A DNA stretch of 64,000 nt from JACQZO01 sp964512325 (lineage in GTDB: Bacteria > Patescibacteriota > Gracilibacteria > RBG-16-42-10). The first letter of the stretch is position 1, and every line of letters starts with the position of its first letter. This document shows positions 42,300-49,418 of the stretch, piece after piece. A program made the position numbers and the translations under genes. The stretch lies in assembly GCA_964512325.1 (NCBI GenBank), contig CAZEGN010000001.1, positions 62,001 through 126,000 of the forward strand. The letters are read 5' to 3'. Below the pieces are notes generated by a model that worked only from the letters and a program-made list of their open reading frames with translations, was not told the origin of the DNA and did no database searches.

Positions 42300-42442
42300 T
42301 ACATTAATAATTAATGAGGACAAGTATAAGACGCGTTATATTGAAAGAATACTGCTCACATTAAAAAACACCTGCGATATCCTAGATTGTGTAAACACTA
42401 GTATTACAGATAGCGGCGAGGTGCCGAGAGCCGCTCAGTTAG

Positions 42443-42470
42443 TTGACTATACGTGATATTTCAGTATGCT
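42443..42470 (+). promoter_or_regulatory. Promoter of tRNA-Arg(GCG)
   Basis: TTGACT (42443-42448), 16-nt spacer, TATGCT (42465-42470), 18 nt upstream of the tRNA. Confidence 0.65.
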
Positions 42471-42488
42471 AGGCATGCTCTTTTATAT

Positions 42489-42565
42489 GTATCCGTAGCT
42501 CAGCTGGATAGAGCGCAACCCTGCGGAGGTTGAGGCCAGAGGTTCGAATCCTCTCGGATACACCA
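42489..42565 (+). tRNA. tRNA-Arg (GCG anticodon)
   Basis: 77 nt with encoded CCA. All stems pair: GTATCCG/CGGATAC, D-stem GCTC/GAGC, anticodon stem CAACC/GGTTG with loop CTGCGGA (anticodon GCG), T-stem AGAGG/CCTCT with TTCGAAT. G34 instead of the usual A34 (inosine) in the bacterial CGN tRNA is uncommon. Its 3' two-thirds are overlapped antisense by the serine recombinase gene. Confidence 0.95.
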
Positions 42566-44005
42566 ACGTTGACGATCGTTACATTTGAGTATCAAATCAA
42601 ATGGTTCGTAGGCTTCGTATACTATTTTTTTGCCTTCGAGCCTGAGGTTCTGAAGTGTCAGTTTTACTATTTGCCTTTTCTGTTCGACTTCTGAACCCAC
42701 GAATAGTTCGTGAGCATGCTTAGCAAGCCTTAATACGCATTCAGCTGTGGTGTAATAATTGTCCTCGGCGTTTTTTAAGAGAGCGAGTCTAGCCTCAATG
42801 TCGCTTATTTTATCCTGGAACTGTTGCTGGTAATTGTCATACTCGCTCTCAGTAATACGCCTGTCGAGTCTATCCATGTACAACCTTTCGCGTCGACCCA
42901 AGTACAATTCTCTTTCTTTAAGCAGCTGATCACTCTGTTCTTTTCGATACTCCATCTTGCCCTTATGTAGATTTTTTAAACTATTTGTCAGATCTTCAAG
43001 AACATCCTCAGGAAGCTGCATCCCTTTAAAAACTATCTCAAGCTGAGATGTGATATCTTCTTCACGTACCCATGGTGCGCCATGTTTCCCATTGTATTGG
43101 GTGCAATGGTAGTAGACGTGGCCTTTATGCTTCTCTGGAGTAATAGCCAAGCCACAGTCAGCACAGCGCAATAAGCCACGGTAATAGTAGGTTTTACCGG
43201 CATACTTGAATGGCTTCTTACAAAAACCAGCCTTGACCTGCTGCACCATATCAAACAGCTCTTTAGAGATAATGGGTTTGTACCTGTGTGGGTAGGGTTT
43301 ATCATCCCACTTCATGACACCATAGTAGAATGAATTCTTCAAAATTTTATCTAAGTATCCTTTTGACCAGTCAATACCATAGTCTTTCTTCAACTTTGCC
43401 CTTAAGAGTTCCATCGAAAAAGCCTGGGATGCATATAATTGGTACACCTCCAGAATAACTTTACTAAAAAATGCATCATGCACATTATCCTTTTGCCCAT
43501 TTTCCGTAACAACACATTGATATCCACGAGGAGCTTTTGCAGGATACTCACCCTTTAATAACTTTTGCTGTTGCGACCTCTTCACGTTATCTCTGAGCTG
43601 TAAAACGTAGGATTTGGCAAACATTACGCCCATATCCCAACGCATAATGTCAGAACTGTTAGAATTTTTAGAAATAATGAGGCCTTCCCTGAGAAAGTGG
43701 ATTTCAAGCTTGTCTCTTTTGCATAATTCATCAAGCACAGGACTCTCTTTGAAGCTTCTTTGCAAACGATCTATTGTCTCAATAATCAAAGCAACTTTCT
43801 CATTACTATTTTCGATCTCAACAATTACATCTTCAAATCTTTTTCGTTCTTCCTTCGTAGAGCTCTCATCAATCTTATGCTCTTTTTTGATCTCAAGGCC
43901 TTTTGCCGAACAGTATTGACGCATTTTTGCAACCTGTGCAGGAATCGAATAGCCTTCCTGCATCTGTTCCTTCGTCGACACTCTAGCAAAGATAATGGCT
44001 TTCAT
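42500..44005 (-). CDS. Large serine recombinase overlapping tRNA-Arg
   Basis: 501 residues from ATG 44005, 4 nt after the HTH gene's stop; an upstream in-frame start would add a non-homologous 24 residues. Resolvase domain: MKAIIFARVSTKEQMQEGYS with catalytic Ser10, and IIETIDRLQRS. The recombinase domain follows (APRGYQCV, SFYYGVMKWDDKPYPH), then a zinc ribbon (YRGLLRCADCGLAITPEKH, YYHCTQYN) and a coiled coil (about 380-440). It performs integration/excision. Its last 22 codons are read from the antisense strand of tRNA-Arg(GCG) (42500-42565), so the C-terminus WCIREDSNLWPQPPQGC... may have been created or replaced by integration. Confidence 0.9.
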   Translation of the reverse strand: MKAIIFARVSTKEQMQEGYSIPAQVAKMRQYCSAKGLEIKKEHKIDESSTKEERKRFEDVIVEIENSNEKVALIIETIDRLQRSFKESPVLDELCKRDKLEIHFLREGLIISKNSNSSDIMRWDMGVMFAKSYVLQLRDNVKRSQQQKLLKGEYPAKAPRGYQCVVTENGQKDNVHDAFFSKVILEVYQLYASQAFSMELLRAKLKKDYGIDWSKGYLDKILKNSFYYGVMKWDDKPYPHRYKPIISKELFDMVQQVKAGFCKKPFKYAGKTYYYRGLLRCADCGLAITPEKHKGHVYYHCTQYNGKHGAPWVREEDITSQLEIVFKGMQLPEDVLEDLTNSLKNLHKGKMEYRKEQSDQLLKERELYLGRRERLYMDRLDRRITESEYDNYQQQFQDKISDIEARLALLKNAEDNYYTTAECVLRLAKHAHELFVGSEVEQKRQIVKLTLQNLRLEGKKIVYEAYEPFDLILKCNDRQRWCIREDSNLWPQPPQGCALSS

Positions 44006-44009
44006 AAGA

Positions 44010-44186
44010 TTATTTAATACTATCGCGTTCAAGAAAAAGGTCGAGCTGTTCCTTACTGATGCGGTATTGCTTACCAACCTTGTAAGCCTTTAATTTACCA
44101 GCCTTTACCCATCGATACACAGTAAGATAAACCACTTTCAACATCGCTGCTACTTCATCAAGAGTGTAATATTCTATTTGCTGCAT
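44010..44186 (-). CDS. Excisionase-like MerR/HTH_17 DNA-binding protein
   Basis: 58 residues: EYYTLDEVAAMLKVVYLTVY, then RWVKAGKLKAYKVGKQYRIS and KEQLDLFLERD. This is the classic winged-helix HTH_17 (excisionase family) pattern, where VAAMLKV...TVYRWVKAG is the helix-turn-helix and KVGKQYRI the wing. It lies 4 nt upstream of the serine recombinase and 8 nt after the replication gene, so it is probably the recombination directionality factor or a regulator of the element. Confidence 0.88.
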   Translation of the reverse strand: MQQIEYYTLDEVAAMLKVVYLTVYRWVKAGKLKAYKVGKQYRISKEQLDLFLERDSIK

Positions 44187-44194
44187 GATATGCT

Positions 44195-45355
44195 TTAGTT
44201 ATCTTTATTTAACATCTTACCAAGGCTAGAATCAAGTTTAAGTGGAACAAAAGCTATAAGATGTTCACGAACCAGATCAAAGGTGTCCTTGCTTGTGGGT
44301 AAAGAAATGTCTCTGGCTTCACCCATCAAACGGTACCAACTTCGTGAGTGGCATCGTCCAAACATTAGGCGCAACTCACGAGTACTAACCCTATCAAGTG
44401 CCTGTTTAAGTCCGAAAATTTGTATGATACGACTAATACTCAACTTAGGGTTATGTATTATTAAATCAGCTAGAAAGTCTTTATCTGATCTACTTTGATA
44501 CTTTGCATAAAATGGTCTCTTCTTTTCCATTTCATCAAGAAAGTGAAGAAGTATGGCTTGAGACTTTTTCGAGTCAAACAGATCTCGTAGTGTTAAATTG
44601 TTAGGCATATTAATCGTCTTCATCAACTGCTTTACCTTTGCTCTTTTGTTCAACCGTACTTCAATGCGCAACACTTCAAATGGTTTCTTGGTATCAAGCT
44701 GGTCGAACAACGATAATTGAATGCCATTGTCCTTTTCAATAGCTCTTTTACCACTTACCTTAGCCTTCTCAAGATCTTTACGTTTGTCATAAAAGGCTAC
44801 CTCATAGGAATTACAATGCCATTTGAAGCTGGTCCCATCATTACGAAAATCCGTTTGGTTAACATCTACTGAAAGATTGATATTAGCTTCTTTTATTTTC
44901 CCAATGTAATAATGCGGCGTAGTACCATCGGTTAAAACGATGTTCTTAGAGTAATGAATCGCTGACACGGGAGCACTTATTAAAGCATAAGACCAAACCA
45001 GAACTCCCATTTCTTTCAAACTCTTTTCTAGCAAATCTATCACTACAGCGAACTCATCATTTTGTAACTCATCAAAGTTGTTTCCAAATAGTAGCTTCGA
45101 CAAAGACAACTCAATCCTGAGGGATGCCTCGCAATGCTTGCTCAAGTGATTGTAACGATTTGTAAGAGTAAGACGAGGCCTATAAATCCCATTACGCAAT
45201 TCAGTAGGAGTAGGATTTTGTTTAGAAACAATATAGCCTCTACCACCGAATCTGGACTCATCATCCAATATCCAGCGAGCTGAAGGTGTGAATTTGTCAG
45301 GTTCAAGAATAGTGTATTTCCCCTCGCTAAGCACCAATACTATCGTGTCTATCAT
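44195..45355 (-). CDS. Filamentous-phage gpII-like replication initiation protein
   Basis: 386 residues. It opens MIDTIVLVLSEGKYTILEPD, comparable to the gpII start of filamentous phages (MIDMLVLRL in M13), and later contains YEVAFYDKRKDLEKAK, VLRIEVRLNKRAKVKQLMK and LRDLFDSKKSQAILLHFLDE, which fit the order of Phage_GPII/G2P-type proteins that nick the plus origin for rolling-circle replication. I cannot point with certainty to the nicking tyrosine; YAKYQSR and SWYRL are candidates. The identification is by overall pattern. It is 8 nt upstream of the HTH gene; its start overlaps the SpoVG-like gene by 29 nt. Confidence 0.65.
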   Translation of the reverse strand: MIDTIVLVLSEGKYTILEPDKFTPSARWILDDESRFGGRGYIVSKQNPTPTELRNGIYRPRLTLTNRYNHLSKHCEASLRIELSLSKLLFGNNFDELQNDEFAVVIDLLEKSLKEMGVLVWSYALISAPVSAIHYSKNIVLTDGTTPHYYIGKIKEANINLSVDVNQTDFRNDGTSFKWHCNSYEVAFYDKRKDLEKAKVSGKRAIEKDNGIQLSLFDQLDTKKPFEVLRIEVRLNKRAKVKQLMKTINMPNNLTLRDLFDSKKSQAILLHFLDEMEKKRPFYAKYQSRSDKDFLADLIIHNPKLSISRIIQIFGLKQALDRVSTRELRLMFGRCHSRSWYRLMGEARDISLPTSKDTFDLVREHLIAFVPLKLDSSLGKMLNKDN

Positions 45356-45611
45356 ACAGCTTAGTTACTTTTTCAAATTTAGTGATAATGAGCTGCTCAA
45401 CTAGCTTGGCCATGCTTCTGTTAATTGGATAAAAGATGGCCAAGCTATTGTCTGCCACTTTGCGTGTGGGATAGGTTAAACGGTATCCACCATGCGGCCT
45501 GGTATAAATTCCGATTGAACCACAATAAAAAGCCGAACCAAAAACAAAACTGGCAAAGCCAACTAATCCTAACTTGGGTTTAATTGGTATTACTTGAATC
45601 TCTGTGATCAT
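45327..45611 (-). CDS. SpoVG-like protein
   Basis: 94 residues from ATG 45611 (ATG 45620 is 3 codons earlier). MITEIQVIPIKPKLGLVGFA, then FYCGSIGIYTRPHGGYRLTY, PTRKVADNSLAIFYPINRSM and AKLVEQLIITKFEKV follow the SpoVG layout: an N-terminal V/I-alternating strand, a central GGYRLTYPTRK (family: G.fVamPsrr) and the PI-N segment before the C-terminal helix. SpoVG proteins bind nucleic acid and regulate genes in Firmicutes; homologues in phages and plasmids are common. The gene is overlapped at both ends by neighbours, which indicates one transcript. Confidence 0.78.
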   Translation of the reverse strand: MITEIQVIPIKPKLGLVGFASFVFGSAFYCGSIGIYTRPHGGYRLTYPTRKVADNSLAIFYPINRSMAKLVEQLIITKFEKVTKLYDRHDSIGA

Positions 45612-45753
45612 CTGCTGCATAAGGCTGAGTTAGTTTTAATTTACGATCGACTTCAATAAGAATAGAAAAGAAAGCCGTCAGACGATCTAGAGCTTCAACT
45701 GACAACTTCTTTTCCGGCAATGTTTTCTTTACGTCATCATCACTCACTGGCAT
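45580..45753 (-). CDS. Small hypothetical protein at the head of the element operon
   Basis: 57 residues: MPVSDDDVKKTLPEKKLSVE, then ALDRLTAFFSILIEVDRKLK and LTQPYAADDHRDSSNTN. Acidic N-terminus and a single amphipathic helix. It overlaps the SpoVG-like start by 32 nt in another frame, so coupled translation is likely. The start codon lies in a hairpin (TTCTCTAA / TTAGAGAA, 45753-45782). It could be a small phage-type regulator; family not recognised. Confidence 0.55.
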   Translation of the reverse strand: MPVSDDDVKKTLPEKKLSVEALDRLTAFFSILIEVDRKLKLTQPYAADDHRDSSNTN

Positions 45754-45823
45754 TCTCTAAAGTCGCCGTGAGATTAGAGAAACCAGAGAGGTACCCAGTG
45801 GGACCCGTTGTGGTACCACTAAG

Positions 45824-46987
45824 TTAAGGCCAATATATTGGATTCACTTTAACTGAGCTTTTAGTAAAGATTAGGAATTGCACCACACCCGATTTGGCAG
45901 CAATCCTTCGGACAATCGCTTTACAGACCTCATAGAACTTATCCCTCTCTTCTTTTCCAAACTTCTCAACCTTTATACCTTCTATTAGCTCGTTGAGTTC
46001 ATCGTAAAACCATTCCTGGTGTACTGCGTTATCGTCCTTCAGCACAATATTCAACAGATCCCTAGTCTTTGAGGGCCTAAAAGCAAGACGACACCCATCC
46101 ACGATTAGCTCTCCCAACTCCTTTTCGTAAATCCATTTGATCTTTTTTCCGGTTACGGGAGAAACTTCAACATCCACACCCTGCATACTCGACAAATAGT
46201 GTTTAGTGTAAAGGTGAACTCTTTCTAGGCAAGTGCGGTGTTCTTCCATTTCGTTCATATCCTGCGCAGAGAAACTACTATTGATACCATTATCTCCCAT
46301 CAAATGCTGTATTTTCTTGAAAGCTGAATGGGTAGCTAATACCATGAGTAGCTTTTCACTTTTAATGTACTCGGCACTCGCTATTTCGTAATCCCTATAC
46401 AACGCACAAAAACCGGTCAATTTATCCCAAGCAAACCATATCTCAAACGACTGTAAGCGTTCAATCCTACTGCTTTCAGCCTTCCACTTATTATAAGCTG
46501 GCTCAAACTGCAGATCCTCTATCTGCTTTGTATTTGTAATAGTAGCGAATTGCGTTACAAATTTATCAGCATCTCGACATGTAGATCCTAGCAATAAATG
46601 AAATGTTCTACCTAAAACAAAGAACTTGGTCTCAGTCACGGCTGCCGAAGTAAGAATTCTATTCTCTTCATGAGCATAAAACTCTGCCAGAGGAAACTTT
46701 ATTTCTTTGAGCTCAGCATTATTCTGTTTTATAAACTCCACTATTGCCTTAAATACAGATTCCATTTCCGTATTAGCAGCATGAGCGAGTTGATTCAACA
46801 AAGCTAAACCATGCTCTTTGTGTTCGTGAATTGCCATGACAATAGGCCCAAGCACATCGTTTTCATCGTAAAGACTTATATACTCATACATTGCTTGAAA
46901 AAAATCCGTAGGCTTGCTAGCAGCCCTTGCCCTAAGATAGATGCTTTCCAGTTTTTCTAACAATAGTTCTACTTTTCCCATAATCAT
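45824..46987 (-). CDS. Hypothetical protein with possible C-terminal winged helix
   Basis: 387 residues, soluble, largely helical. The C-terminal 110 residues (VDGCRLAFRPSKTRDLLNIV, LKDDNAVHQEWFYDELNELI, KAIVRRIAAKSGVVQFLIFT and ending VNPIYW) have the helix-helix-strand-strand layout of a winged-helix domain of the kind seen in candidate-phylum hypothetical proteins (pattern-level resemblance). The N-terminal 250 residues have no recognisable motif. It lies 70 nt upstream of the element's first small gene and may be its regulator, or it may belong to the host. Confident that it is coding, not of its function. Confidence 0.6.
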   Translation of the reverse strand: MIMGKVELLLEKLESIYLRARAASKPTDFFQAMYEYISLYDENDVLGPIVMAIHEHKEHGLALLNQLAHAANTEMESVFKAIVEFIKQNNAELKEIKFPLAEFYAHEENRILTSAAVTETKFFVLGRTFHLLLGSTCRDADKFVTQFATITNTKQIEDLQFEPAYNKWKAESSRIERLQSFEIWFAWDKLTGFCALYRDYEIASAEYIKSEKLLMVLATHSAFKKIQHLMGDNGINSSFSAQDMNEMEEHRTCLERVHLYTKHYLSSMQGVDVEVSPVTGKKIKWIYEKELGELIVDGCRLAFRPSKTRDLLNIVLKDDNAVHQEWFYDELNELIEGIKVEKFGKEERDKFYEVCKAIVRRIAAKSGVVQFLIFTKSSVKVNPIYWP

Positions 46988-47068
46988 TACATCTTCAAAG
47001 CACTCGACATTAGCATGAAAGAAAAATGAAAATGATGCAAGAATATCTACAGTTGTAGACTCTAGTGA

Positions 47069-47716
47069 TTACTTCAATAGATTCTTGATTTTACTACATG
47101 TAACTTTACGTTCAATAAAACTTATTATTTTCAGATAAAGGACTCTAAGTTCGTCTGCAATATCAGCCATATATATATGGTACCCATCAATTCTTAACTC
47201 ATGGGCATCCGAGGACAAATTTAAGACGGGCGAATTCCCTACGTGACCTTCAAATCGTGTTTCAGCATGCTCAACAGCAGCACGCATACTTGCTAATAAT
47301 GCAATATTATTTCCTGTAATTGAAGGAAATACCGCCCGCATCTTATTTATGCGGTTTAGCGCATTTAGAAGATTTTCAAGGTGATCAATGATAGTAGCAG
47401 TATATATTGGTTGAACACCATTAATTAGAACCGATCTAAACTTAGGCTTAAACCTTCGACTAAATCGTCTATTAATTTGTGAGAATGTAAGTCTAGATTC
47501 TTTTACCTCTTCAAGAACAACCTCCCGAACCATTGTGTATTCCCACACCGCTTTATCAATAAGTCGCACTAAAATTACCAGCCCTTTCTGCTCTTTTGTG
47601 GATAATGCTTGATTGAGACCACAGAAAGACGCTGCAAAGTAGCAGCCCGTTGCTGAAGGTATATCATTTTCAATACTCGGCATTTTACAATTTTGCATTC
47701 TCATAGTGTATTTCAA
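47069..47716 (-). CDS. Hypothetical helical protein downstream of tyrS
   Basis: 215 residues, no signal peptide. The chain is mostly amphipathic helix (LVILVRLIDKAVWEYTMVRE, IIDHLENLLNALNRINKMRA, ALLASMRAAVEHAETRFEGH), ending with a Lys-rich tail. I do not recognise the family; a possible HEPN-like helical bundle cannot be confirmed because the RxxxxH motif is not evident. Its ATG lies 8 nt past the tyrS stop, so it may be read from the T-box-controlled transcript. An alternative start is the Met six residues in. Confidence 0.55.
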   Translation of the reverse strand: MKYTMRMQNCKMPSIENDIPSATGCYFAASFCGLNQALSTKEQKGLVILVRLIDKAVWEYTMVREVVLEEVKESRLTFSQINRRFSRRFKPKFRSVLINGVQPIYTATIIDHLENLLNALNRINKMRAVFPSITGNNIALLASMRAAVEHAETRFEGHVGNSPVLNLSSDAHELRIDGYHIYMADIADELRVLYLKIISFIERKVTCSKIKNLLK

Positions 47717-47724
47717 AGTTTAGC

Positions 47725-48858
47725 CTAGGCTCTAGTCACAAGACATGCTTCTAATTCATCTAGCATCTTTCTCCCTTCACCTTTACTAAAGTGCTCTCTC
47801 ACTGGAGCTAAAAGTTCAATCAGGTATTCAGCCACAAATTGTTTCAGATCTTTAGGATGAATCATTCCATCCTTGAACAGCTGTACTAATTCTGGAAAAG
47901 AGCTAATGTTGAGATTACCACCAAACTTTTCATCTCGTTGGATAGTAACACTTGATTCACGAGAGAAGATGAGGTGCTCAACCCAATCTAATACGGGGTT
48001 GAATTCAGTTTCCTTTTCTGGACAGAAAGCTTTCATGACTTTTCTTTGTATTTCTTCTGGCTCGTCATGAATAAAGACTGCACTGTCTGGTTTCGATTTA
48101 CTCATCTTCATGGACGACCAAATGTCTTGCCTATCCATATCAGTAGGAATAGGCCACACACTTGGTTTTTGTAATCCGAGGAGGAGATGATGATGAACAG
48201 CTACAGGTTTTACTATATTTCCCCCTAATCGTAGGGGACTGATAGTCAGCTTGTCAGCAACATCTCGTGCAATCACCTGTGCCTTTCTCTGATCCATACC
48301 TGCATGAGCTATGTGAATTCCTTGCACAAAAATATCTGCTACCTGCATAGCTGGGTACATGAGCTTAGCAAAATCTACTTCATCACCTTCTTTTCTTCCA
48401 AGAATTGTAATACTGCGCTTCATACGCGAAAGCGTCGTGTGTTTACCTACTTCAACTACTGTATCCCAGTATTCAGGATGTTTGCTATAGAGTTCAGAAC
48501 CAAGGACAAAAGTAAGCTTATCTGGATTCCCACCAAGACATTTAAAAGCGATTTTGAGTCCTTCCTGAAAGTAGCCGATAGCAATTTTCTTGATCTTAGC
48601 TCTGTCTCCCCCTAGTTTATCATTAATCCAAGTATGCCAGTCCGCCAAAAAGACGTGACAGTTTACACCAGCATCTTGGAAGTCTTTCACTTTTTGCATA
48701 CACACCAGACCTGTCCCTAGATGAATCTTTCCAGAGATCTCGAAACCAATGTAATGGTTGAGCGGCTGTGACGACTCTAGCATTTTCTTCAGGTCTTCCT
48801 CTGTCATGATATCTTCTGTGCGCGCTTTGATACGAGCAAGTTGGTCTTTGGCAATCAT
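47725..48858 (-). CDS. tyrS: Tyrosyl-tRNA synthetase, archaeal/eukaryotic type
   Basis: 377 residues, unlike bacterial TyrRS (about 420 with an S4 domain). It follows the archaeal enzyme: YIGFEISGKIHLGTGLVCMQ (Tyr36, HIGH-like HLGT 46-49), MYPAMQVADIF, AGMDQRKAQVIARD, KMSKS (251-255) and KFGGNLNISSFPELVQLFKD with IHPKDLKQFV. Relative to the Methanocaldococcus jannaschii enzyme the tyrosine-pocket residues Tyr32, Tyr151, Gln155, Asp158 and Gln173 match Tyr36, Tyr168, Gln172, Asp175 and Gln190; the G34-binding Asp286 matches Asp337. No S4 domain, as in archaea. It lies 13 nt downstream of a tRNA-Tyr of matching archaeal identity, and both follow a T-box leader. Confidence 0.95.
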   Translation of the reverse strand: MIAKDQLARIKARTEDIMTEEDLKKMLESSQPLNHYIGFEISGKIHLGTGLVCMQKVKDFQDAGVNCHVFLADWHTWINDKLGGDRAKIKKIAIGYFQEGLKIAFKCLGGNPDKLTFVLGSELYSKHPEYWDTVVEVGKHTTLSRMKRSITILGRKEGDEVDFAKLMYPAMQVADIFVQGIHIAHAGMDQRKAQVIARDVADKLTISPLRLGGNIVKPVAVHHHLLLGLQKPSVWPIPTDMDRQDIWSSMKMSKSKPDSAVFIHDEPEEIQRKVMKAFCPEKETEFNPVLDWVEHLIFSRESSVTIQRDEKFGGNLNISSFPELVQLFKDGMIHPKDLKQFVAEYLIELLAPVREHFSKGEGRKMLDELEACLVTRA

Positions 48859-48871
48859 AGGATAAAATTAT

Positions 48872-48947
48872 TGGTCCAGCGGGTAAGATTTGAACTTACA
48901 TAACCTGGTTTTACAGACCAGTGCATAAACCACTCTGCCACCGCTGG
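48872..48947 (-). tRNA. tRNA-Tyr (GUA) with archaeal-type C1-G72 and short variable loop
   Basis: 76 nt with encoded CCA. Acceptor CCAGCGG/CCGCTGG gives C1-G72 and A73; anticodon stem CTGGT/ACCAG with loop CTGTAAA (anticodon GTA); variable loop of 5 nt (GTTAT); T-stem GTAAG/CTTAC. Bacterial tRNA-Tyr normally has G1-C72 and a long class II variable arm; this one has the class I shape and C1-G72 of archaeal and eukaryotic tRNA-Tyr, matching the adjacent TyrRS. The mature 5' end lies 5 nt after the T-box terminator. Confidence 0.96.
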
Positions 48948-48951
48948 TGAA

Positions 48952-49266
48952 ACAAAAAAAGCCACCCTCAACATAAAGATTATGCAAGGGCGGCTATATA
49001 ATTTCATAATTAGACCGCGGTACCACCTTACTTTAAATAAACTATTACTAGCTTATTACTTTTCATCCTCAATCAAGGACTTACGCTGTAACGGGCGATC
49101 CCGTTGAACTCTACAAGCCGAAGCTTTCGTGTTCACCTTTCCGAAGGAGTATTTCCTACTCTCATGATACGATAGCCTCGCAACGACCGGCTATTTCGAG
49201 TGTCACCCATGATTTTGTACTGCATCCTTCTTCACTAAGTTTAGGAAGACCGAATTTTCAAAGAGC
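48952..49266 (-). promoter_or_regulatory. T-box riboswitch leader upstream of tRNA-Tyr and tyrS
   Basis: The antiterminator T-box AAGGTGGTACCGCGG is at 49029-49015; its bulge TGGT can pair with the ACCA end (A73) of tRNA-Tyr. The overlapping terminator (48994-48952) has stem AGCCGCCCT / AGGGTGGCT and seven T. The 5' part (about 49266-49100) has the helices expected of stem I; a TAC triplet (49219-49217) is a candidate Tyr specifier, but I could not place it in a specifier loop with certainty. Uncharged tRNA-Tyr would prevent termination and raise both tRNA-Tyr and TyrRS. No gene is read in this stretch. Confidence 0.88.
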
Positions 49267-49272
49267 ATCTGC

Positions 49273-49300
49273 ACTATAGCATCTTTTTACAGAATGTCCA
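49273..49300 (-). promoter_or_regulatory. Promoter of the T-box operon
   Basis: Minus strand TGGACA (49300-49295), 16-nt spacer, TATAGT (49278-49273) with an upstream TGC; transcription would begin near 49266, at the start of the T-box leader. Confidence 0.55.
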
Positions 49301-49384
49301 TTAAGACACCACTACGTCATCCATTTAAAAATGGCTATAACTAACTGATATTAGCGCAATTTCATCACATCAAAACTGCTTAGC

Positions 49385-49412
49385 TTGTCGAAAAGTCATA
49401 AGAATGTATGAT
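49385..49412 (+). promoter_or_regulatory. Promoter of the SLH operon
   Basis: TTGTCG (49385-49390), 16-nt spacer, TATGAT (49407-49412). Predicted start near 49419, two nt before the first stem of the structured leader. Divergent from the T-box promoter. Confidence 0.5.
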
Positions 49413-49418
49413 ACTAAC

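Larger units (their letters stand above)
42489..46990. mobile_element. Integrated plasmid- or phage-like element next to tRNA-Arg
   Basis: Recombinase, excisionase-like HTH, gpII-like replication protein, SpoVG-like protein and unknown genes all lie on the minus strand, beginning inside a tRNA gene, which is a typical integration target. I found no clear duplicate of the tRNA 3' end at the other side, so the right boundary is a guess; it may lie anywhere from about 45760 to 47720. No capsid, Zot-type or conjugation ATPase gene is present, so the element may be a satellite or an integrated plasmid. Confidence 0.5.

Noticed and set aside
42190..42456. An 88-residue plus-strand ORF between the hydrolase gene and tRNA-Arg
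   Set aside because: It overlaps the start of the hydrolase antisense and the tRNA promoter region; composition is not protein-like and no start signal is present.
44006..44077. N-terminal extension of the serine recombinase
   Set aside because: It overlaps the excisionase-like gene and is not like other recombinases; the ATG at 44005 starts at the conserved MKAIIFARVST.
45793..45823. A second T-box (GTGGTACCAC sequence on the minus strand)
   Set aside because: It lacks the full antiterminator consensus (ACCGCGG continuation), terminator and stem I; the sequence is a simple palindrome.
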